NCBI GenBank assembly: GCA_046328115.1
Contig: JAXLXE010000001.1
Span: forward strand, 1,488,001 to 1,552,000
DNA from: JAXLXE01 sp046328115
Lineage (GTDB): Bacteria > Chloroflexota > UBA6077 > JACCZL01
Reading direction: 5' to 3'
DNA: 64,000 nt
The notes beneath the pieces are model-generated. The model was given only the letters and a program-made list of their open reading frames with translations. It ran no database searches and had not been told where the DNA came from. Shown here piece after piece: positions 7,687-15,060 of this stretch. The first letter of the stretch is position 1. Each line of letters starts with the position of its first letter. Position numbers and translations under genes: made by a program.

Positions 7687-8162
7687 CCTGGGGGGTGCTG
7701 GTGGGTGGACCCGGAGTGGGCAAGACGCACCTGGCGATCGCGCTGGGCCTGAAGGCGTGTACGGCGCGGCGGAGCGTGCTGTTCGTGAGCGCGGCCGAAG
7801 TGCTGGATCAACTGGTGGCGGCGGAGGCGACCCAGACGCTGGGCAAGCTGTTGGAGCAGCTTCGGCGGCTGGATCTGCTGATCGTGGACGAGCTGGGGTA
7901 CCTGCCGATGGATGGTCGGCGGGCAAACCTGTTCTTCCAACTGGTGGCGGCACGCTACACCCGTGGGTCGCTGTTGGTGACCAGCAACATCGGGTTCGAC
8001 GGCTGGGGTAAGCTGTTTGGCGATGACGTGATCGCGTCGGCGATTCTGGACCGGCTGCTGCACCACAGCGAGATCTTCGCGATCAACGGGCCGAGCTACC
8101 GGCTCAAGGATCGTCTGACCGATCGCCTGACCGGAGGTGCCGACCGCTCAGCTACCCACTGA
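7683..8162 (+). pseudogene. istB: IS21 helper ATPase IstB, ATPase part (split gene)
   Basis: 159-residue frame with the complete AAA+ core: Walker A GGPGVGKTHLAIALG, Walker B LLIVDELGYLPMD, sensor-1-like SLLVTSNIGFDGW, and the C-terminal ILDRLLHHSEIFAINGPSYR typical of IstB. It lacks the N-terminal domain, which lies in the preceding overlapping frame. The start ATG lies within the upstream TCATGA. If translated by coupling, both chains could be made, but IstB normally works as one chain. Whether the element can still move is uncertain. Confidence 0.8.
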
Positions 8163-8247
8163 CCCCCGCGCCACCCGCTGCTGACCACCCAGGAGGTGGG
8201 TCAATTTTCCCGAAGAAACCTGGGTCACTTTTCACGCGGAATCGACA

Positions 8248-8856
8248 TATGGCGGCAGATCGCGCGCTCCGTCGTCGCTCAACCGCCGCACGTACGCCGA
8301 GAACAACCCCGTCACCCACGCTGACCCGCCCGGACACGCACTCGCTTGCGAAGCCTTCCGGCCGACCGGGTGGGGGTACATCGCGTGCCGAATCGCGGAC
8401 GCTGCGATCATCATCGCGAAGGCCCTGCCGCGCATCACGGCCAATCCGGCCGTTCCGCCTCTCATCAGCCCCAACGTAGAATCCACCACCGCGCCGGACG
8501 GTCCGCCGGGTGACAAGCCAAAGGTCAAAGAAGACCCGGAAACTGACGAAGCTGATCTGACGTCGCCAGCGCGTCGACGCCACATCCGTGACGGCGACGC
8601 GATAGACGGTGGGCATCGCTGGCCCGGCGGTCCTGGTAAGACTCCCTTCCCGGCAGACTGGTCCGATGAGAAGATCATCGGCGCCATTTCGGACATCGCC
8701 ACGGACCCCGCCGCTTGGGCCAACACAGTGCCGCAGGGACGCAGGATTGTCCTCAGAGGAATGCGAGATGGAGTCGAGGTCGAGGTCATAGTGAACGCGC
8801 GGACAGGCGAGATCATCACTGGGTATCCAACAAATCTTCCGAGAAATCCCCCGTGA
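8248..8856 (+). pseudogene. C-terminal tip of an Rhs/YD-repeat toxin with an EndoU nuclease domain
   Basis: A 202-codon open frame begins at the IS21 edge with no start codon of its own. Its first residues, SSLNRRTYAENNPVTHADPP, match the end of the Rhs repeat-associated core (consensus LN.YTY..NNPV...DP.G). A hydrophobic and Pro-rich linker follows, then an EndoU-type RNase domain: HIRDGD, GGHRWPGGPGKTPFP, IIGAISDIATDP, GMRDGVEVEVIV and ITGYP. The two His and the Lys of the EndoU core are recognisable. Polymorphic Rhs toxins deliver such tips into neighbouring cells. The whole N-terminal part has been lost at the IS21 junction. Its stop overlaps the immunity start. Confidence 0.8.
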
Positions 8857-9161
8857 GTGAGATGGACGCCGCCTATCGTATCGACCTCGAACGACGGCTG
8901 CTCCAACTGCTGGGCACCGTCGCCGGCCAACTTCAGCCTTACACGGTTGATCTCTTGGAGAGGCTGATTGATCGTGTTGGCGAGTATGCCGTCGCGCTTG
9001 AGATCTTGTGCGACATGCTCATTGAGTCGGGCACGCCGGTTGGCTCCGAAACGATCGCGTCGGTCGAGGAGTTGGTCGATATGATGGGGATGGACAGGAC
9101 TTGGCTTGACGACTTGCGATCCTATGCCGCCAATGCACAGCCCGAGCACGAAGGCTCATAG
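8853..9161 (+). CDS. MafI-like immunity protein for the EndoU tip
   Basis: 102-aa, mostly helical, acidic protein starting at a GTG that overlaps the toxin stop (GTGA); the ATG nine bases later is an alternative start. Tight coupling to the EndoU domain is typical for cognate immunity genes. The sequence (DLERRLLQLLGTVAGQ, GEYAVALEILCDMLIESG, VEELVDMMGMDRTWLDDL) matches the pattern of MafI-type immunity proteins that pair with MafB-like, often EndoU-bearing toxins in Neisseria. It would neutralise the toxin in the cytoplasm by direct binding. A paralogue of identical length lies at 11474-11782. The family name is by pattern recognition, not a search. Confidence 0.7.
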   Translation: MSEMDAAYRIDLERRLLQLLGTVAGQLQPYTVDLLERLIDRVGEYAVALEILCDMLIESGTPVGSETIASVEELVDMMGMDRTWLDDLRSYAANAQPEHEGS

Positions 9162-9379
9162 CGCTTCACCAGCGGCCGCTCCGGGGTAGAACCAGTCGCA
9201 GTTGACGGGTCCAACGGGGCAAGGTGCGACGGCCCGACGTTCGCTCACAGCAGTATGACAACGCTGACACTCGAGCCGAGTTGTGCTTGAAACTCAGGTG
9301 CGGTCGTGATCGCCCAGGCTCCTGTATGGCGCCCTTACCCTGGCAAAGTCTGCCCTCCACGCGGATCCGATCACGTTAG

Positions 9380-10153
9380 CCCCGACACTTCATTCGCATC
9401 CTGAGGAACGAAGAATCTTCCGGCCCCCGCGCCAGACGCCGTAGCGATAGCCCCGGGGCGTCCCTACCGACTGCAGCAAAACGCCAGAGTTTCAAGACCG
9501 CCGCCGAGATTCGCCCCAGTGACGAAGTCCTCGCCTTCGACGAGCGCAACGGCCGTGAAGACTTCTTCACCATCACCGCCGTCCACACCCACCGGGACGA
9601 GGCGCTGGTCAGGCTCATCCCCACTGGTACCAGTGGGGAGGCCGTCGAGACCACGGCCAACCATCCGTTCCTGACCCAGGACGGAGATTGGCGCCCCGCG
9701 GGCCGGCTACGCGTGGGCGACGGCCTCCGCCAGAGCGCCGGCCGCATCGGCCGAGTGGCCCCGGTGGAGCCCCGCTCTGGCTCCCAGGTCATGTACAACC
9801 TGGCCGTCGCCGAGGCGCACACGTACTTCGTGGGCGCGGGCGGCTGGCTCGTTCACAATGGTTGCACTGGGGAATTCTAATATGCCACCACGCCCTCCGG
9901 CGTCACAATCCGTGTTCCGGTGGACTGGGTGTCGCGGGCCGCAGATAACGGACGGGGAATTGTCTTCCAAAAGCCCGGGTCCACGGGGAATGCCAATTCG
10001 ATCAGGATCGCGGAGCCGGACGCAAGGTACCCGCGTGGATACATCCGAAGATACAACGAACATGGCCAGCCGGTGGACGTAGGCGGCAAACCGGGTGATC
10101 AGCCCAGCACGCACATTCCCGCCGACTACATCGGACCGATCGTCTGGCCATGA
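9380..10153 (+). pseudogene. HINT-domain pretoxin with a C-terminal toxin tip, broken by one TAA
   Basis: The frame is open except for one TAA at 9878-9880. Before it lies the second half of an intein-like HINT domain: AAEIRPSDEVLAFDERNG, VETTANHPFL, VMYNLAVAEAHTYFVGAGG and WLVHNGC. The N-terminal cysteine half of HINT is missing. After the TAA, in the same frame, comes a toxin-like tip: VDWVSRAADNGRGIVFQKPG, IRIAEPDARYPRGYIRRYNE, then HGQPVDVGGKPG and THIP. HINT-plus-tip is a common end of polymorphic toxins, where HINT releases the tip. I recognise the tip pattern from such toxins but do not assign an activity. The stop overlaps the next gene by ATGA. Confidence 0.7.
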
Positions 10154-10572
10154 GTCAGCGTTCCGAGCTCCTCCAACGAGTCGACGGGGGGTGGATGATC
10201 GAAGTCGAAGGTGCGACGGTAGACCAGTGCCGTGTCGACTACGCGTTCTCGATCCTGTCGACGTTACACCGGGGATCACTGGTCATTCGGATCGAGGCTC
10301 CATTTACGTTCACATTCGGTAAGCAGGTAAGGAAATTCGACCCGGCGCACCCTACTAGCCGCGGGGAAGTGCTCGGCATTTTCCGCGAACGCCTGACACG
10401 AGTTTCTGTCCATGACGGTGGAGATCTCACGCTCACCTTCGGCAACGATTCTTCGATCGTGGTTGCACCGGACACCCAGTACGAAGCCTGGACGATCGCG
10501 GGTCCACTCGGCCTCAACCTGGTCTGCTGCCCGGGCGGCACACTGTCAGTTTGGGAGCCGTCTGAAGGATGA
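10150..10572 (+). CDS. DUF6188-like immunity protein
   Basis: 140-aa soluble protein starting in an ATGA overlap with the toxin tip, the usual arrangement of an immunity gene. The pattern CRVDYAFSILSTLHRGSLVIRI (in segments CRVDYAFSILS and LHRGSLVIRI), then EVLGIFRERLTRVSVHDGG, DSSIVVAPDTQYEAW and LVCCPGGTLSVWEP, matches the DUF6188 type: a beta-rich fold ending in PGG.L.VW. It has no signal peptide or membrane segment. The reading frame is fully open although its toxin is interrupted. Cognate partnership is inferred from the overlap. Confidence 0.65.
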   Translation: MSQRSELLQRVDGGWMIEVEGATVDQCRVDYAFSILSTLHRGSLVIRIEAPFTFTFGKQVRKFDPAHPTSRGEVLGIFRERLTRVSVHDGGDLTLTFGNDSSIVVAPDTQYEAWTIAGPLGLNLVCCPGGTLSVWEPSEG

Positions 10573-10711
10573 CGAGTCCGCCGACAACGGCGATGCCCGG
10601 GAAACTCGAAGGTCGTGCACGAATGCGGCGCCATCCTTGGCATCGACCATAGATGTCGCCATGCGCACAGGGGATAGCTATCGTCCGAGCGCCACGCCTG
10701 GAAGTCCCACT

Positions 10712-10939
10712 ATGGCTACCGTAACCATCGACGAGATCTTCAAGTTCGCTCTTTCTCGCCCCGGCTCGACGGAGAAGGGAGGTGAAGACATCCTTGAGAT
10801 TCGGTTCGACAAGCCTGGCCGTGAACATCCCATGGACGAAGAGTTTGCCGGTAAGGTATTCTCGGTGGACTGGGATTTCGGACTGGTGCTGATCCTATTC
10901 GACGAGGCCGGTTGGCTCCAGTCGGTCGAGATCTCGTAG
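10712..10939 (+). CDS. Small acidic protein, possible orphan immunity gene
   Basis: 75-aa protein (MATVTIDEIFKFALSRPG... ending FSVDWDFGLVLILFDEAGWL and QSVEIS). It is acidic with a predicted beta-rich C-terminus, like several small immunity families, but I do not recognise a family. I chose the internal ATG because the upstream part of the frame is Arg/Ser-rich and looks non-coding. No toxin precedes it. Its position among toxin and immunity remnants is the main support. Confidence 0.45.
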   Translation: MATVTIDEIFKFALSRPGSTEKGGEDILEIRFDKPGREHPMDEEFAGKVFSVDWDFGLVLILFDEAGWLQSVEIS

Positions 10940-11081
10940 AAGTGATCCGTACGCTCCGTTGATCTGCTGCCTTTCTCGGGCGTCCTTCAACGCGCCCCGG
11001 CGCAGGAACCGAATCCTGGGTCGGAGTGGCCGTCGTGAGCCGCATTGTCCGAGTCATCGGTGCGGCCACGAGCGAAGACCA

Positions 11082-11477
11082 ATGGCACACTTGCACGAGG
11101 CTCAACGACAAATGACCGGTGTCATCACGCGTCGCGACCGCGAAGCGGGTCGCGTGACGGACGAGCTCGGCTTCGATGGGAAACGTCGAGGGTGGCTGTG
11201 CCGTTCGCCCGGTGCTCCAGCCGACGACCCTCCATTCGATGAGTGGGACGTTCCTGACTCGGCTCGACGGGCGATTGGGCGATCGCCAGATGCTCACGTC
11301 TGCGCGCCGCGCCAGACGTTCTGGCAGGACGCCGCCGAGCCCGCGCGTGACGCGAGCCGTGTGGCGGCGACGAAGCTGACCCGCCTGACAGCCTGTGGTC
11401 ACACATACTCTAGCGCGCCCACGGCACCGACCCGCGCCCGTCTGGTCAGTAACCTTTCACAGCGCATCCCCCGATGA
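11082..11477 (+). other. Doubtful frame ending in the ATGA of a MafI-like gene
   Basis: This 131-codon frame (MAHLHEAQRQMTGVITRRD...) ends in an ATGA overlap with the second MafI-like gene, exactly where a toxin tip would be expected. The composition (Arg/Ala/Thr-rich, for example PTAPTRARLVSNLSQRIPR) is not convincing, and no nuclease motif is visible. It could be a decayed tip with frameshifts or chance. Apart from this frame and the small gene before it, 10940-11473 holds nothing I can identify. Confidence 0.25.
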
Positions 11478-11782
11478 GCCAGAATGGTCCCGCTTACTAC
11501 GTTGATCTCGAGCGACGCCTGCTCCAGGTGTTGAACAACGTAGCTGGCCAGATCGGGTCTCCCGCAGTGGAGGTGCTGGAGAGGATGATTGATCTCGCCG
11601 GTGAGCACGCGGTCGCCCTCGATATCATTTGTGACGGCCTGGTGGAGTCGGGAGGTCCCGTCGATGCGGACACGCTTGCTGCCATCACCCAGCTCGTCGA
11701 CATGATGGAAACGGACCGCACCTGTCTGAACAAGTTGACCGCGTACGCTGCTGAAGCTCAGTCCGAGCGCGACGGACCGTGA
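11474..11782 (+). CDS. MafI-like immunity protein, second copy
   Basis: 102-aa paralogue of the protein at 8853-9161, same length and clearly similar along its full extent (shared DLERRLLQ.L..VAGQ, LER.ID..GE.AVAL.I.CD.L.ESG, LVDMM..DRT.L). No intact EndoU tip precedes it, so it is an orphan immunity gene. Such orphans are thought to protect against toxins of related strains. The ATG lies in an ATGA overlap with an uncertain upstream frame. Soluble, acidic, helical. Confidence 0.7.
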   Translation: MSQNGPAYYVDLERRLLQVLNNVAGQIGSPAVEVLERMIDLAGEHAVALDIICDGLVESGGPVDADTLAAITQLVDMMETDRTCLNKLTAYAAEAQSERDGP

Positions 11783-11864
11783 CGCATCATCGCCGCCTGG
11801 TTCGCCGTATTGCCAACCTCGATGCAGCTAGCCGTCGCGCACGGTGCGCTCGCCCGCCAGGCGC

Positions 11865-12197
11865 ATGAGCGCAGACAACACCGTATCGCCCTATTGTCCA
11901 GTGTGTGGGAATAAGCTGCGCGAGCCAGCGTGGCAAGGAAACTCGCCGTCTAACGAGTGCTGCCCGTGCTGCGGAATCGAGTTCGGCTGCGACGACATGG
12001 ACTTCGCTGACTATCGGCGACTCGGACCTGGAGCAATCCATCGACAGTGGCGAAGGCAGTGGGTGCGGAACGGCATGCCTTGGCACAATCAGTTGCTTGG
12101 TCCACCTGCCGGTTGGGATCCCGTCGAGCAACTTCGCCGGATCGGATTCGAGCTCAACTCGCCCGTATTCGAGGATTCCGCCAGTGACCACCCGTAG
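11865..12197 (+). CDS. Cysteine-rich CPCC-type zinc protein
   Basis: 110-aa protein with two cysteine knuckles, YCPVCGNKL near residue 10 and CCPCCGIEFGCDD near residue 33, followed by HRQWRRQWVRNGMPW and PPAGWDPVEQL. This is the pattern of the Cys-rich CPCC family, often found beside polymorphic toxins, where it may act as immunity. The motifs predict zinc binding. I chose the ATG at MSADNTVSPY; a start seven codons upstream is possible. Its partner toxin is not visible. Confidence 0.65.
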   Translation: MSADNTVSPYCPVCGNKLREPAWQGNSPSNECCPCCGIEFGCDDMDFADYRRLGPGAIHRQWRRQWVRNGMPWHNQLLGPPAGWDPVEQLRRIGFELNSPVFEDSASDHP

Positions 12198-12365
12198 GCG
12201 TGCATCGTAGATCCGCGATGCGCACCGCTGTTCCGTGGTGCTCGCGTCCCAAGTAGGACCGCTAGAACACGCCCTGCCTGTCGAAGATGATTCCGAGCGG
12301 TCACGACAACGACGGCTGGGGAGGCCGCCGCTCCCGGCAGCATCAGCAACGCGCGGGCGCCGCAG

Positions 12366-12510
12366 TTTGTCACCGCCGTCCACACTCGCCAGGACGAGGC
12401 GCTGGTCAGGCTCATCGTGGACGGCGAGGCCATCGAGACCACCGCCAACCGACCCAGGACCGAGACTAGCGCCCCACCGGCAGCCTCCGCGTGCGCGACG
12501 GCCTCCGCCC
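12366..12510 (+). pseudogene. Second HINT-domain remnant
   Basis: Residues FVTAVHTRQDEALVRLI and DGEAIETTANRP match TITAVHTHRDEALVRLI and GEAVETTANHPF of the HINT remnant at 9380-10153, and the DNA is nearly identical over parts (GACGAGGCGCTGGTCAGGCT in both). The block around HPFLTQDGDWRPAG is mostly deleted and the frame shifts after it. The two copies are about 2.8 kb apart in the same orientation. The rest of the 404-bp gap 12198-12601 holds nothing else recognisable. Confidence 0.7.
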
Positions 12511-12601
12511 GCCGCCGAACAACTGGCATGCGGGGTGACAATAGAGCGGGGATACGGAAGCTCAGATTGCAAAAGCCCGTGACGGGCTGGAGGGCCGGCT
12601 C

Positions 12602-12979
12602 ATGCGCAAGGCGGAAGAAGCGTTCTTCGACGAAGTAGGCCAGTGCCTCGACGAAAAGGTGTCCGGCCTGGCAGAGCTGCTCTCCGGACCGGATCTCCAG
12701 GTCCTGCCGTGGTGGGGCACCGTGGCGGATGACATACGCAAACTGCGCGCCTCCCTGGACGACTCGACTCGCGAAGCCACCCTTAGAATTGTCCGACACG
12801 CGCTCGTGGGTTTCTCGCTCTCCCTCTTCACCGTGATCGATGGAGCCACACGATACTCCGACGATCACACGGTCAGGCTGTTGCTTGACGAGCGGGATGA
12901 TCTCTCCGGCGGTGCCGACGAACTGATGTGCGAAAGCCTATGGTCGCATGGGAGAGTTGTCGACTTGCAGAGTTGCTAG
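12602..12979 (+). CDS. Unrecognised small protein, possible immunity gene
   Basis: 125-aa soluble protein with a helical first half (EEAFFDEVGQCLDEKVSGLA) and a central TLRIVRHALVGFSLSLFTVI followed by DGATRY and an acidic tail (LLLDERDDLSGGADELMCES). I do not recognise the family. The SLFTVIDG...D segment resembles small immunity-type proteins found after toxin tips. It directly follows the second HINT remnant, which supports a link to the toxin locus. The start ATG has no strong ribosome-binding site. Confidence 0.5.
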   Translation: MRKAEEAFFDEVGQCLDEKVSGLAELLSGPDLQVLPWWGTVADDIRKLRASLDDSTREATLRIVRHALVGFSLSLFTVIDGATRYSDDHTVRLLLDERDDLSGGADELMCESLWSHGRVVDLQSC

Positions 12980-13165
12980 CGCGGCGCCCCTGCCCACTAG
13001 CCCGCGCCATCCCATGATCCTTCCTTAGTGAAGGTGGAGGTCGACGTGCCCGGAAACGCGGTGACGCACGGGTACGGCCGCGCACACTGGCTGGTGCTCA
13101 GCGCAGGCCCCGCGACGTCCACGAGCAGTAGGCTTCTAAGGCACGGAGAGCGAGGCGTGCGTACC

Positions 13166-13891
13166 ATGTCCACTGCTGATCTACTCGCGAGCTTGCGCGA
13201 TGACCCCCGGCCCGAGGTCAGAACCGCGGCAGCGCGCTCGTTCACCTGTGATTCTGATCCCGCGGTTGCGGAGGGGCTCTCGATTTCAGCGACGCTCGAC
13301 GAGTCTCCCGACGTCCGGTCCCAGTGCCTCTACACGCTGCGCTATCTGGGCGATTGGAAGGTGCTACCGCTGCTCATCCGCGTACTTGCCGACGATTCCG
13401 ATCCAAACGTCCGGGCCGCCGCGGCAATAGCCCTTGGCAGCTTTCCTTCCACGGTCGCGATGCAGGCGCTTCGCGACGCGGCCCTGAATGACCCAGATGG
13501 GGCCGTGCGCCAACACAGCGCGTGGATGCTCGGCAAGTGCGCTATCGACCTGACTCGGATGGTCCGTGATATCGCGGTTCCGGCGTTGCGGCGCGTTGCA
13601 CGCGACCCCGGCCAGCAGGAGGAGGCGCGTGGCGCCGCGATAGAACAACTCATCGGACTGCGTGATCGGACCATGCTCCCTTCGCTGGAACGCCTCTTGG
13701 AAGACCCGTCCGCGGTCGTGCGGTACTGGGCCTGCTACGCACTCGGGCTACTCGGCGGCCCGGATGCTGTCCCGTCACTTCAACGAGTGGCCGCGAGTGC
13801 GAGCGACGAGACGAGTCGCTGGGGAAACGTGGGTGCAGAGGCGCTGAATGCGATTGAAACGATCCACTTGCGATTTGCGCCCCGTCGTTGA
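13166..13891 (+). CDS. HEAT-repeat protein
   Basis: 241-aa protein made of HEAT-like helical pairs. Repeats are visible at DDPRPEVRTAAARSF, ESPDVRSQCLYTLRYLGDW, DDSDPNVRAAAAIALGSF, DPDGAVRQHSAWMLGKC and DPSAVVRYWACYALGLLGG. Such solenoids bind proteins. I chose the ATG of MSTADLLASL, preceded by GGAGAGCGAGG; the frame stays open further upstream (GNAVTHGYGRAHWLV) but without family likeness. It is translationally coupled to the next gene (TTGA overlap). Its place at the end of a toxin/immunity region suggests an immunity or accessory role, but that is inference. Confidence 0.7.
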   Translation: MSTADLLASLRDDPRPEVRTAAARSFTCDSDPAVAEGLSISATLDESPDVRSQCLYTLRYLGDWKVLPLLIRVLADDSDPNVRAAAAIALGSFPSTVAMQALRDAALNDPDGAVRQHSAWMLGKCAIDLTRMVRDIAVPALRRVARDPGQQEEARGAAIEQLIGLRDRTMLPSLERLLEDPSAVVRYWACYALGLLGGPDAVPSLQRVAASASDETSRWGNVGAEALNAIETIHLRFAPRR

Positions 13892-14652
13892 TCGTTGACA
13901 CGGCCGACGCAGCGTCCTTCGACTGTGAATTGTCTAGAGTGACTACGCAGATTAGAAGCGCGGTCAGGCACCTCGTCCGCACGCTCACAGACAGAACCGA
14001 CGAGGAGCGGGGGGCGGCGATCAGCAGCGCCAACTTCGTGCTCGAGCAGACGCGGCAACTTCGATTTCTTACCGAGGATTCGGAGCACCTGGCCGCGTCC
14101 ATCGCCGCGAACCCGAGATACGTCGAGGAGCAGCGCGGCTACATCCACCAGGAGTTCGCGAGCTACGTGGGGAGCCGCATCATGGCTCCCGATCTGCTGG
14201 ACCTCTCGCTCACAATCCAGGAAGAGTTGGCCGTGGTGAACGCGCTTGCCAAGTTCGGGCGCACGTGCACCGCGACGGATGCGTACGGCGTCGTCTCGGC
14301 GTTGTTCCAGTCAAAGAGTCTGGAAGCCACGGAGGCGCTCGCCGCGATCGAGCGCCGCTTCGCCCGCGGCGGCCCAGATATCGCCGGATACGCCGCGAGC
14401 GAGTTGCACCTCATCGTCCGACATCGCGTGAACAAGCAGCGCTTCCGAAGCCGCCGTGCCCGATCGCTTGTCTCACTTCTGACTCGCGATCTCGCGTACG
14501 CCGCAGAGTACGAGTATCGAACAGGGAAGCCGATGGACGACGCCGGCGCCGAACGCCTGGCCGAGCTCTTGCGCCTGTGGCGCAACGAGCCAGACTCGCA
14601 ACCAACGCCGTGCCTGGAGTGGCTGGTAGCTCACCAAGCTAACGCCGATTAA
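13888..14652 (+). CDS. Unrecognised helical protein coupled to the HEAT protein
   Basis: 254-aa soluble protein, mostly helical (for example AAISSANFVLEQTRQLRFL, SLTIQEELAVVNALAKFG, LAAIERRFARGGPDIAGYAA). I do not recognise a family. The best start is a TTG that overlaps the HEAT stop (TTGA), which implies translational coupling; a later start is possible. It has no signal peptide or membrane segment. It is the last gene of the toxin/immunity region and may act with the HEAT protein. Confidence 0.55.
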   Translation: MIVDTADAASFDCELSRVTTQIRSAVRHLVRTLTDRTDEERGAAISSANFVLEQTRQLRFLTEDSEHLAASIAANPRYVEEQRGYIHQEFASYVGSRIMAPDLLDLSLTIQEELAVVNALAKFGRTCTATDAYGVVSALFQSKSLEATEALAAIERRFARGGPDIAGYAASELHLIVRHRVNKQRFRSRRARSLVSLLTRDLAYAAEYEYRTGKPMDDAGAERLAELLRLWRNEPDSQPTPCLEWLVAHQANAD

Positions 14653-14812
14653 CGGCAACGCGCGATTGGGCGCCGTCGGCCTCAGACCAGTCGAGCACGC
14701 GTAACCACACGAACCGTCAACAGTCTGGCGTGACCCGCGCCCACCCCGGCGGCATAGCTCCAGGTGATGAGTATCAACCGGGCGTCTGCTCCGTCGATCG
14801 CCATACGGTCAA

Positions 14813-15060
14813 TCACAGTCGCAGCCGCGGGGTTTTGTCACCAAAAACAGTTGTGTCAGCACCGTGGGCCGATAACATTGAGACGTAGCATCGCAGTTTC
14901 GAAACACCGGCGGGTGGAGCCGGCTGCGGGGGCCCTCACATCGCCGCCGTGTGCGCCATCGAATCGCTCCGGCCCAGTAGGCGGACGACAGCATGTCGCG
15001 GCGAGTTGTGGCGCTTTTGTCACTTTTGTCACGCCACCGGAACACTCAAACAACACAACC
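14813..15060 (-). repeat. Dispersed intergenic element, copy 2
   Basis: On the minus strand this stretch aligns with 2490-2704: TGTGTTGTTTGAGTGTTCCGG then GCGTGACAAAAGTGACAAAA, later GATGCTACG...GCCCACGGTG...TTTTTGGTGACAAAACCCCG (quoted in short pieces). Order and spacing of these blocks agree with copy 1. A 21-codon frame (14878 to 14813) reads MLSAHGADTTVFGDKTPRLRL; copy 1 has HGGDVCVLGDKSPRRG in the matching frame. Similarity is by eye and moderate, about two thirds of bases. Confidence 0.5.

Larger units (their letters stand above)
5735..8247 (+). mobile_element. IS21-family insertion sequence, near complete
   Basis: 2.5-kb element with istA and istB in the usual overlapping order. The left end begins TGTTGATTCTTTCTGAAAAC and the right end, read inward on the minus strand, begins TGTCGATTCCGCGTGAAAAG. 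Each end also has a second internal copy of a TGAAAA..TGACCCA-type repeat, as expected for IS21. Flanking bases do not match (ACGG on the left, TATG on the right), so no target duplication is visible. The left flank is a CRISPR repeat and the right flank is an interrupted Rhs reading frame. A simple insertion would place the same gene on both sides, so a recombination or deletion at this element is likely. Confidence 0.85.

Noticed and set aside
8232..9149. Long minus-strand frame opposite the EndoU tip and immunity gene
   Set aside because: The plus strand has family motifs and stop-start coupling; the antisense frame is a GC-rich shadow.
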